Source of the DNA: Leptobrachium leishanense
Taxonomy: Eukaryota > Chordata > Amphibia > Anura > Megophryidae
Length of the DNA: 64,000 nucleotides
Direction of reading: 5' to 3'
Assembly: GCA_009667805.1 (NCBI GenBank)
Contig: CM019069.1
Coordinates: 93,283,204 to 93,347,203 of the forward strand
In this document: positions 44,650 to 54,600 of the stretch, piece after piece
Layout of the letters: every line of letters starts with the position of its first letter
How positions within the stretch are numbered: position 1 is the first letter of the stretch
Program-made: the position numbers and the translations under genes
The notes under the pieces: model-generated
The model's input: only the letters and a program-made list of their open reading frames with translations
The model's database searches: none
What the model was told of the DNA's origin: nothing

Positions 44650-45110
44650 ACACATTAGGTGGGAAGAAGGAAGACGTCGAAGGGAGTGATATCTGGTGAA
44701 TGAGGTGGCCAGGGAATTGGGCCACTCCTTCCAATCCACCGGTCTGGAAATATTTCATTTAGGAACCCACGAACATGCAGTCCCCAATGTGGTGGTGCAC
44801 CATCTTGCTAGAAAATGATGGTTGAAGGTCATGTAGCTGTCGTGCCACGTATTCAGTCAAAAAGTCAAGGTAAGCATTTGCAGTAATTGAGGTCTCGCTG
44901 AAGAAAAACAATTTATTTGTATGGGATTATGCAAAAGATATCGTGTATCGAACAAAGGTACGGGACATCACTAATCTAAAGCAGAGGATCACTGATGCTA
45001 TTGCCACCATTGATTAGGGTATGCTACACAAAACATGGCAAGAAATTGAGTACCATCTTGATGTGCTTCATGCAACTAATGGTGCCCATATAGAGGTGTA
45101 TTAAATGAGG
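44650..45110. pseudogene. Mariner-like transposase relic broken by an inversion
   Basis: On the minus strand, 44890-44650 reads QDGAPPHWGLHVRGFLNEI and then WPPHSPDITPFDVFL (second and third acidic blocks of a mariner/IS630-type transposase). On the plus strand, 44915-45105 reads LFVWDYAKDIVYRTKVRDI, LKQRITDAIATID, stop, GMLHKTWQEIEYHLDV and GAHIEVY, stop, which is the downstream C-terminal part. In the intact family these are contiguous on one strand, so one part is inverted here. A TGGACACCGTGTAT terminus-like string lies near 45214. Confidence 0.75.
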
Positions 45111-45356
45111 CAAAAAAAACTTAAATATATACATCTCAATTTGTAATAATTTTCACTTCTCTTTCTTTTCATTTGCCTTCGTAATATATTTTTGAAATTG
45201 TAAAGAGACTTTATGGACACCGTGTATATTTGACAAAGAGAGAACTTTCACTTATTAAAACCATCTGTTGCTTATGTTCAAACCAGGGCATACCTAATGT
45301 GTATATTTGAGTATAGAATATGGGAATATTTTTCTCAAGTATATTACATATTAATG

Positions 45357-46143
45357 TAGGACTGCAACTAACAAGTATTTTCATAATCGATTATTTGCCT
45401 GATTGATCGAAAAAATAATCGATTCATCCAATAAAAAAAGTACAGTTTTCTGGTTTACTTAAAAGGTACACTATGAAAAAGAAAAAAAAAATTAAAATCA
45501 ACCCACCCTCCGTTATCTGGCCTTTTTTTCTTATGCAATTTACGTACTGTATGTGACTTTCAACCATACATATCCAAATTGCATATCTTGTGTGGTCAGA
45601 ATGAAGCAGTGAGTGGATGGAATGGGACCACAGGTGGGAGGATGGGAGTTTGGGTAAAGGACAGAACCTGTGTCTGAGACAGAGTTCAGGGGTAGGGACC
45701 AGACTAAAGAATGGGATGGTAGCTCCGGATCAGAAAGAGGAAGGTAGGGAGCGTGGTGGCACAGGACTCCAATTCCAAGTAAGGATAAAACACCGGTAGT
45801 ACACCCAGTAGCAGTACTATAGTTCTGCTACTATTGTAATCCAAATAAAAACAAAATGGTTATTTAGTTATAAAGTATTTTACCAGGAAGGATACATTGA
45901 GATTTCTTTCGTTTTCAAGTACGTCTGACATAACCCTAGAACTAAATCATACCAAAGTAAAGCAGTGGCAGATCTTCAAAAATCAGCTCCTACGTAGCGT
46001 CTGAGGTTATTAACATTTAACTCAGTCTGACTCCAAACAGTGTGTGCTGTACACAAGCCGATTAATCGACCAACCAAATAATCAATAATGAGAATAGTTA
46101 ACTATTTTCATTATCAATTAGTTGATTAGTTGTTTCAGCCCTA
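45357..46143. repeat. hAT MITE (787 bp) with 8 bp duplication
   Basis: The left terminus TAGGACTGCAACTAACAAG and the complement of the right terminus TTGTTTCAGCCCTA are inverted. TATTAATG flanks both sides (45349-45356, 46144-46151). Subterminal ATCGATTA and TAATCGA words recur. No transposase. It contains a LINE tail at 45861-45930. Confidence 0.88.
45861..45930 (-). mobile_element. Rex/L2-like LINE 3' tail fragment
   Basis: AAAGTATTTTACCAGGAAGG and ATACATTGAGATTTCTTTCG match the tails at 15130 and 59690, here inside the hAT MITE. The right limit is uncertain and may extend to about 46060. Confidence 0.7.
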
Positions 46144-46151
46144 TATTAATG

Positions 46152-47293
46152 TGAATGTATTTTTTTCGTTGTTCTGTACTGTATCAGTATTACTTAGTAA
46201 AACTCAAGCACTGAAAAATAAAATTAGTTCTGGACCTTTATCGAACTATATTTTTATATAATACATTATAAATTTTAAAATTCAGTTTGGATTAATTAAC
46301 ATTTTATTTTAAGTATTTAAAATTCATGATTATCATAAACTGTAAAATATATGGGTAATTCTACAAAAGGTTACCGGATCATCAAATAAGACATTTTCAC
46401 TATTCCAGATTTATGGATTGTGTCTTATTAGGAAATCAATCCTGTCCTATACAGGATTTTGCCTTTTGAGCTGAAAGCAGCCAAGAGACTGGCTGGTGAG
46501 CTGACAGTATAATGGAATTTAGTTTAAAAATGTTTGTCTTGTTTAAGCACACATAACTTTTTTATTTGTGGAACACAGTTGCTCGTGAAATTGGGAGTTT
46601 GAGGGCAGGATCAATTTATGTTTATTTTTAAATACGAGTGCACAGAAACTAAACAAATTGCAAACAATATAATCTAAAAACCACAAGTGATATATAGAGT
46701 ACTTTATATATTAAAATAAATCTAGTAGTCACTAGAAACATTACATAATAGATGCTACCGGAGCACTATCAATAAATAAAGCAATACATATTAATATGAC
46801 TTCTTAATTTCTTTTTATATTGTATTTTTCCAGCTATTTTGATATGCTGAGGCATTTATAATGATGTGATAATGTTCCACAAAGGAATTACATTTTGGTT
46901 CTGAAGTATGACACATGAACCAAGCAGAGGTCAGAGTTAACGGACTCCTCCAGCCCAAATTACCAACTGTTCTTCGAGTATGCATACTGGAAAATGTTAA
47001 TATGAACCAGTGCAATACAGAATGGTGCATTCACTTTATAGTCCTGTTATTCTACACTGACTTATCTCCAGGGTAGAATGAAAAGCAGTATTTCCTAAGA
47101 AATCATGAGCAACGATTGCAAATCATATTCAGGGATGCTGTGTGAATTATTAAAGATTTCACCGACTCTAGTAATGTGCTTGTTTTTAAACAAGTATTAT
47201 AGAAATGTGTCCTGTAGATGTTTTGTAGCCATGTCAATGTAAATGCTAAATAATAAATACATTTGGAATTCTCTTGTATTGTCACAAATCATT
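46152..47293. other. No recognised feature
   Basis: AT-rich, with short frames only. Confidence 0.4.
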
Positions 47294-47297
47294 TTAA

Positions 47298-47726
47298 GGC
47301 TAGGGTCAGAGTGGGGCAGTCGGAACGCGCGTGCAGGCGCACTAAATCACGGCGGCAGTAGCAGCACATAACGGCCAATGACGGCCAATATACGCAGTAC
47401 GTGCGTACAAAAGTGCGCCGACACCACGCAACCGGCAAATGAACGCATTTTTCTCAGAACGTGAAACCGCTGCTACAGACGTACAGAGTGCGCTGCGGCC
47501 GCATGGCAGCGTGTGTGCGTGATTAGGAGACGTCAGACGCTGCTAGTGTGCGGCCTACATAACGTTCAAACAGCCGGATTTCCCTAGAATTGCGTTGGTG
47601 AGTACCTGCGACTGTGCGACTGTGGTCGTCTGACCACTTAAGCGTATTCCGTGAAAAAATGCATGCGCACGCATCGACGTACATTTTGACGGTGGCCGCA
47701 GAAAATGCGCTCATCTGTCCCTAGCC
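47298..47726. repeat. GC-rich MITE (429 bp) flanked by TTAA
   Basis: The left end GGCTAGGGTCAGAG and the complement of CTGTCCCTAGCC are inverted. TTAA lies on both sides (47294-47297, 47727-47730), which suggests a piggyBac-like target, although TAA of PIF/Harbinger cannot be excluded. The interior is rich in GCGC, ACGT and CGCAC words in an otherwise AT-rich neighbourhood. No coding capacity. Confidence 0.7.
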
Positions 47727-48129
47727 TTAAAGATCCTATGTAAAGCATGTACAAATTTAACTCGCTCCTTTGCACGAGCGTAAAAATATTTAAAAAGTAT
47801 ATGATGTGATTTGAGTTTTTGCATAGCAAATATAAATGTGTTCGCACATCATACAACAAAATGCAAGAGAATACAAACGTAAACCAGGGAATTTTGTAAA
47901 ACAAATATAAAATTATAATGCAAAAATATGAGGTAAAATGTTAATATTATAATGACTAAACAATACAAATAATAATAAGAATATATATATATATATAACA
48001 GAACTAACTAAAAAGAGCAAAAATAGTTTACTACACAAAAAGTACAATCAGGTAGGTTAAATTAAAAAAAATGTGACATAAATAATCGGATTTAATATGT
48101 TATATGCAAATCTATCTCACACACATCGA

Positions 48130-48770
48130 GCCCCATTCCCTTGTTGGCGCTAAAATGGGGATGCTAACGGGAAAAACCTGTGCCTTCATGTTTCTCTGTA
48201 GTGGCCACATTTTAGCAAGATTATTCTGGGGCAGGCACTATTTCAGCAGCCTACCCCTGAACGCAGCAATGATACTCACAGTAGCAGTTCTGCACCGCCA
48301 CGAGTATCCCCTCCTGCAGTCCGTAAAACTTCACGGAGGGTTGCACTGCCAGGCTGCAAGCCATGCGTGATCTTGCTGATGTGGCAGATCAGGCCAGCGT
48401 TCTCTCTGCGGGATGAGAGGTGAGTATCTGATTTATTAAGGGGGATTTAGATGGTGATAACTGATTCTGCAGAAGTTAGCACCAGCTTCTGGGTGACAGA
48501 AAAATCAGTAGAACCCATCGGTGTGTTAAGAACTTTGTAATACCTTGCTTATCCTAACATTAATTACTGATTGTGCACCATATACTTAAAATGGGGAACG
48601 CAAAGCACAGGAAGCTCGTGCAACCTAGCGCAGTAACTGATGCACTAATGGATTTTTTCAATGTTTAGTGTTAGGGAGGTAATATGGGTGGCATGTGTTA
48701 GTCACTTATCCTGACATTAACGCTTACTCACTCGTAGGCTACAGTTAGCGTTCACTAGGGAATAGGGTCC
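48130..48770. repeat. Dispersed MITE-like repeat related to 15959-16275
   Basis: The left GCCCCATTCCCTTGTTGGCG and the complement of the right CGTTCACTAGGGAATAGGGTC look like diverged inverted ends. The block CAGATCAGGCCAGCGTTCTC and GGGATGAGAGGTGAGTATCT matches 15990-16030. No gene. Confidence 0.55.
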
Positions 48771-49360
48771 ATTGTGTTTCTACAGGTGCTCAAGCTACAT
48801 CATAAAATACCATATAATCCTATTTGTAGAAGGACCTTATGATACCTGTTAACTGGCCACTTCACTATATTATAGGGATGTGCGTTTCGGAATTTCGGAA
48901 TTTTCACGAAATTTCCCGATTCGGCCGATTTTCCGAATCGGATCGGACCCGAAAACTGACAGATCTAAAAGTTTTCCGAGCCGAAACAAAATATTTTAGG
49001 AATTTTCGAATGGACTTGAAATGTGTCAAATCGAAATTTATTTTCGCTCTATTCATGATTTCGGTTCCATTCGTGATTTCGGTTTCATTTCGGTAATTCT
49101 GGACATCGTATATTTAACTATTATTGGTTATATCGCTGATTCTGTAAATTTTGTATTTGTAATGCGTATCACTTGTTTTTGTTTCCAATGATCCGATAAT
49201 TCTGTCGCTACGATAATTCTGTCGTCATCGGGTCGGATCCGATTCGTCCGCGGGTCGCGCATGCCATGCGCGCGTGCGGATGTCGTAACTTTATTGAGCC
49301 AGTTTTGACAACTCTTTTGACAGGCCAAAAAATATTGAATTTATTTATAATTTATATCAC

Positions 49361-51372
49361 GGCTGAAAGAAGAGAGTCCCATTCGGACACCTCCTCGTCC
49401 TCATCTGCTTCCACCCCAGAGAGACCCAGGAAGAAGCGGGCCAGCAACATGGCATTTGAGGAGATGTTGGAGCTGGTCCGCATCTTTGATAAAAAAGATT
49501 ACGACTGCCGTAAGGGCCCTTACGGCAGTAAGAATAACACCCGCAAGGACCGTATCCTTGACAAGCTCCGAACCACCATCCTGGAGTTGTTCGGGAAAGA
49601 CCAGACGAAGGACCAGCTCCAAAAACGCTGGTCCGACCTCAAGGCACAGGAGCAGCTGAGGCACATCCGTCGCGTCATAGCCAAACGTAAGTGTCATGTT
49701 ATATTGTAAAGCGCTGCGCAGACTGTTGGCGGCGCTATATAAATCCTGTATAATAATAATAATGTGCTTGCATGTGCTAATGTGCACAGAAATACGTTAA
49801 TTTATCTAGTCCTTTTTTCATGCAATGTGATTGTGTATAGCTTTGCGTTTTCACGACTCGTCATACATGCATTTTTGCCATAGCTCCTCTTTTTTGGGAT
49901 TTTACGTATTCGTGAATATTGTGATATTTGATGTATGTAGATGAAGTTACAATGCTGGATTTCTTTTGGAACTGTGTACTGTAGTGTGTTGGGGGGGGGG
50001 TTGTTGTGATTGAGTGATGAATACGAGATGACCCTCAGCTTGCCCAATATTGGCTCCCACCTGCGCATCAACAAAAATCTCTGCGTCTCTGCTAAGTGGT
50101 AGGATGGGACATGTAGTTCTTCTGAAAGTGCATCCAAACTGAGCCGCGTTCAATACGTCCTCAGCAGCTGCTGAATTGTTGCAGCGCAGCAATTCAGTTT
50201 GCTGCAGCAGTGTCATTATTGAACGCTTTAGATGCAAATTTCAAAACAAAATGGCGGATTTCTGTTGTTTCTGCAATATCCACAGTTTTATTCGCAGAAA
50301 CTGAAAGTGAAACTGAGGCTGAGGCCATCTATAAAATAACTAAAAGCAGTCAGCAGTGCACAATGCGTTTTGTATGCACACAACACAAATAATAGTTTTT
50401 ATTGAATAAACGTAATGTTTACTTCTGAAAAAAATATATAATTGAACGGTAATATATGTCTATGTGCAGAGGAAATAAATAAATATTTTGTGACTTTAGA
50501 ACTATGAGATGGGAGTAGTGGTGAGTCAAGCTAGTAGTGGTAGTGGAGGGGTGTCGCAATACTTTCGGCAATATATTGTATAGATATACCATTTTTTCCA
50601 GTCTGCATTATTTACGTGTTATTTTTTGGATTTGGCAGAAGACAAGAAGAAGGCAAAGGCAGCACCTGCCCCAGCGGGCACCAGTGCCCCAGTGGAGGAG
50701 GAGGGGAAGCCACGGGCGACCACCAGCGCTGGTATATACTGTTTTATTTTGCAACGACTTTTGGTCAAGAACAGAAACATTTTTTGTTTACTGTATTTTC
50801 ATTTAATTTTTATATATATAGCACAAGAGGAGCAGGAGGAGGAAGAGGAGGAGGGCGATGTTGGAGAGAGGGAGCCGGAGCCGCAGCAGGAGGCCGCGAG
50901 TCCAGTTTTTTTTTACTGTTGTATTTTGCATCGACTTTTGTTCAAAAATAAATCAGTTTTGTTGTTTACTGTATTTTTTATTTCTTTAATTTCTTAGATA
51001 TAGCACCGGAAGAGATGCTGACGGTGGTGGTGGAGGAGGAGTCGGAGTCGGAGGAGTCAGAGCCTCAGGAGGCCGCCAGCTCTGGTATATACTACTGTTA
51101 TATTTTTTCAAGACTTTCAGTCAAAAATAGAAACCTGCTTTACTTACTGTATTTTCCTTCTTTCATTTATTGGATATATAGAAGGAGAAGCCAGACCGGA
51201 CAGGTCCAGTGTCAGGATGAGGATGGCGATCGGCGAGCTACGCCTGGCTGGCACCAACATCGAAGCCATCCAGGAGTTGCTGCAGGAGTTAAGGGAGCAT
51301 ATTATCAACGCCGTTGACGTTTGTCCACAGTCACATTCATTGTATAACCAAGAATTTATCAAAAAATATTGA
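49361..51372 (+). CDS. Putative spliced Myb/SANT-like accessory gene (five exons, one splice site damaged)
   Basis: Exon 1 (from about 49361 or ATG 49450, to 49686) encodes a Ser-rich leader and a trihelix/Myb-like domain: MAFEEMLELVRIFDKKDYDC, then TTILELFGKDQTKDQLQKRW and SDLKAQEQLRHIRRVIAK. It ends at a perfect GTAAGT donor. Exons 2-5 are 50639-50731, 50822 to about 50905, 51004-51084 and 51182-51372, all joining in phase 1. They encode a Lys/Ala segment, two acidic Glu-rich segments and a C-terminal helix (IGELRLAGTNIEAIQELLQE), stop at 51370. The exon 3 donor is altered (GTTTTT where exons 2 and 4 have GTATAT). Myb-like partners that bind transposon DNA are known for PIF/Harbinger. That role here is inference. 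Confidence 0.55.
50639..51181 (+). repeat. Tandem exon-intron repeat, period about 181 bp
   Basis: Acceptor AGs at 50638, 50821, 51003 and 51181 are spaced 183, 182 and 178 bp. The three introns are similar to each other (each has a TTTTGCAACGACTTTTGGTC-like block, then TTTACTGTATTTT and a TATATAG or ATATAG acceptor). Exons 3 and 4 end in similar codons (PQQEAAS, PQEAASS). Confidence 0.8.
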
Positions 51373-51646
51373 TTGCAGCACTGCGTGAAGTCTTCTCTGA
51401 CGCAACCCAAAGATCCTCAGTGCGACTCAGGTCTAGTTTATTTGTCCCTGTTTGCAGCTTCACGCAACACCTCCTCCCAGCTATGAGCTCTCTCTCTCCC
51501 ACCGCTGCCGCTAAGACGCTGCCCGCCAACATGGTCACGTCTTTGCAGGAAGACAACAGCGTGGGGGAACGGCAGCTGCCGACAGTCCCAAGACCTCGTC
51601 ACAATGACGTCAGTTCTGGAGTTAACCCCTAACTGCGACCAATGGT

Positions 51647-51680
51647 GGAGATAGGGGGTTCCAATGAACCCCCTATCTCC
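51647..51680. repeat. Perfect hairpin, 14 bp arms
   Basis: GGAGATAGGGGGTT, a 6 nt loop, then the exact complement. It lies about 275 bp after the Myb-like gene's stop. Could act in 3' end formation or be a small foldback remnant. Confidence 0.8.
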
Positions 51681-53007
51681 CGATCCGCGACAGCTATCGG
51701 TTGGTTAATGTTTGGTATCTTTGGATCGACCAGAGCATGGCCTTTCCAACAATACCAAACATGACAATGTTAAAAATTATAAAAAATTAAAATATAAAAA
51801 AAATAAACAGGTTTTTTGTTTTGTTTTGTTAATGCAGCAATATTGTTCCCATTTCAATTATAATGTGAACAATGATGCTGCACTAAGGATTTTTGTATGG
51901 GGTGCGTTTGTTAAAAATAGTGTAATGTTCACCCAAAAAAATATAGCAAGTCCCCTTTTCTATTTTTTTTAACAAACGCAACTCCTAAAATATAACCGCA
52001 AACACTCGCATGTTAAAATGTGAAAAAAACACTTTACACCTTGTAAAACAAACATTGAAAATTCTAATTTTATTGCATTTTTTGTTATAATATACAGACA
52101 GGACATGACGCATACATATGATAATGATATATTATGAATCATCTGCCGAGTCTGCCGGAAAGAACGATATATAACATGTCTGGGTCATATTATAAAATAA
52201 GGCTTCAAAACGTGTTTAAACAAGAGGAGCGAAACTGTTAAAAATTAGCTCAGCACTACAGCACACAGGCGTGAAGGGAAGCCGTGAAATGCCTAAGCAG
52301 CGAAAGGGTTAATTTTTTTTTTGTCTGTTTTAAATCATTTTATTTGTTGTTTTGTTTTCGTTTCAGATCATTTTGATCAACTATTTTTCCGTTTTAAACC
52401 TTTTGTTCTGGTTTTTATTTTTAAAGTCAGACCATTCGGGTCAGTTTAGCGTTTTTTAAATCGTTTTGTTCATTTTTTTTTGTTCCTTGGCTTTCATACC
52501 ATTTTTTTAATGTGATTAAATAAAGTTGTGAAATGTATATTCATAAGTAAAAAAGGATCTTTATTTAATAAAAAAAAAACACGATAGAATCGCCAGAATT
52601 ATCGTATCGACAGAATGAATTATCGGATCCGAAAAACAAACAAAAAATTTATTATAAAAAAAATATATAAAGTATAAAAAAGTAAACCATAGTAGTTTAC
52701 GTCAAAACGAATAGAGTTAGACACTTTGAAACGAGGAGAACAGACGTTCCGAAAAACGAAAATTTCCGAAATCACGAAAAGTTGATACAAAAAAACTAGC
52801 AAAGTGACCCGAAAAAACTAAAAATGGTCGATATTCCGAAAAAAAAATGTACACGAAAAACTAGCCGAACCGAATCGAAACAGAAATCGGTCTAAACGAG
52901 CCGAATCGAGCCGAATCGAAAATTTTAAACATCCGAACAAATCGAACCGAATCGAACCGAAAAAAAAAAAAAAAAAAAAAAAAATGGTGCAAAAGCGTAC
53001 TATATTA

Positions 53008-54084
53008 TTCATTATTTCAACAAAAACAACAATGCATATTATATTATCCATTATTGCAATAATAAATTAATCTATCGTGCATACATTGTGTTTTAGAAAT
53101 AATATCCAAGTCCTATAATTCTTTTTACTGAAGGAAGCTTTGACCCTGTCATTCAGCCTCTTCTCTAGATTATCCAGTATTGTGAAAACAAAACTCTGAA
53201 TCACACTTCCTAGCTCCCATCAAAGACTTTGTTATAGAAATCCCAATCTCCGTTTATCATATGCATCATATTAACCCATCAACCCTTCACTAACCATGCA
53301 GTTTATAGGAACTAAACACCAGGAGCTATTACATGTCTGTGTTTCAGAAAATAATATTCAGAACAACTTTTTAATTTAAAGATAAAAATAATGACATTAT
53401 TAAAGGGATACTTTTTTGTAAATAGAGGTCCCATTTTGCCCTTAAATAATTAGGCAGATGCTGCTGACAGGCTTTGTCCAAATATTTTAAATCTTTTACA
53501 GTCATTTTACTCACCTTTTGTCCCTCGCCGCTGGCTGCTCCTTCTCTTCGACTCAGGGACTCCTGAACGCAGAAGTGCCTGAAGCTTTTCTGTACAATTT
53601 GCACTCCTACTCAACTCGCATAGTGTAGAAACAGCAAATTGCGAACCATTACAAACGCAAGTTCCGTAGTGCCAGCGCAGAATGATGGATCGGAGATGCG
53701 CACATGTGCTGATCCGATACATTGGAAGTCTCTTGGAGTCCGCTTATTATCAGGACAGTCTTAGAGACGATGGTGTCGGCACGCTCTGCATGCTTACGAC
53801 ATTAGTGACCGATCTGGTGATTGGCAGCCGGGAAATTAAAAAATCCTGGCTGCTGGGTGGAATAGAGGAAGCTCTTCTATTTCACCCAGCATTTTTTGCC
53901 AGATAGGGGGAGCTGGGAGGGTGGGGAGAAGGGCACGCCTCACATCCTGACCACTTTAAAACTAAAAACGAGAGTGTCCCTTGAACACACTTCCTGTGCC
54001 CATCATCTATGCTACTATCACTCTTTGAGAAGGAACTGAGGTTGATAACATTCTCAAAGATGCCATTAGCACCGTTATGCTAAA
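53008..54084. other. No recognised feature
   Basis: Mixed sequence between two transposons, with short frames only. I cannot assign any of it. Confidence 0.4.
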
Positions 54085-54279
54085 ATTGGTGGTAGGGATG
54101 CACCGATACCATTTTTTTAAGACCGAATACAAGTACCGATACTTTTTTCAAGTACTCACCGATACCGAGTACCGGTACTTTAAATAAAAATAATGTTCCA
54201 ATAAATAATTTAGGATTTTGCTGAAAGCCTGTCCTGTTTATGTTAATATTGCAATGTATGGCCAGAAATCCCCAATTAC

Positions 54280-54314
54280 CCCCTGCACACACATATACAT
54301 ACATATACACACAC

Positions 54315-54346
<32 letters not shown>

Positions 54347-54600
54347 TCTGGTCTGGTGGCTTTTGGGTATACATGTATATGATGCATGTTGAATATATTA
54401 TATATAAATAATATACACCATAGGCATCAAATACATGTATACCCAACAGAAACCAGACCACAGAGTGGGTGTGTGCATCTAAATATACATATATACACAC
54501 ACACACCAGTCAGACCTCAGACCAGAGTGTGTGTACATGCACATATATATATATATATATATATATTATACATACATGCATACATATATATATATACACT
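54280..54600. repeat. TA/CA microsatellites with interspersed unique words
   Basis: Runs of ATATATAT, ACACACAC and TGTGTGTG with recurring AGACCTCAGACCAGAGTGTG-like words, the same word type as in 57936-58560 at the far side of the array. Short loops could pair across the AC and TG runs. Confidence 0.85.

Larger units (their letters stand above)
48873..52998 (+). mobile_element. DNA-transposon derivative carrying a Myb/SANT-like gene
   Basis: The left terminus TAGGGATGTGCGTTTCGG is hAT-like. The left 400 bp and right 450 bp share inverted subterminal words (GATAATTCTGTCG against CGACAGAATGAATTATC; TTTCGG against CCGAAA). CTATATTA occurs at 48865-48872 and 53000-53007 and may be the target duplication, but the right end shows a poly-A run and no clear CATCCCTA, so that boundary is tentative. 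No transposase is present. The coding part is the spliced gene at 49361-51372. Confidence 0.55.

Noticed and set aside
53371..53906. Frames of 70-80 codons on both strands as small genes
   Set aside because: No start context, domain or splice evidence, and overlapping frames on both strands.
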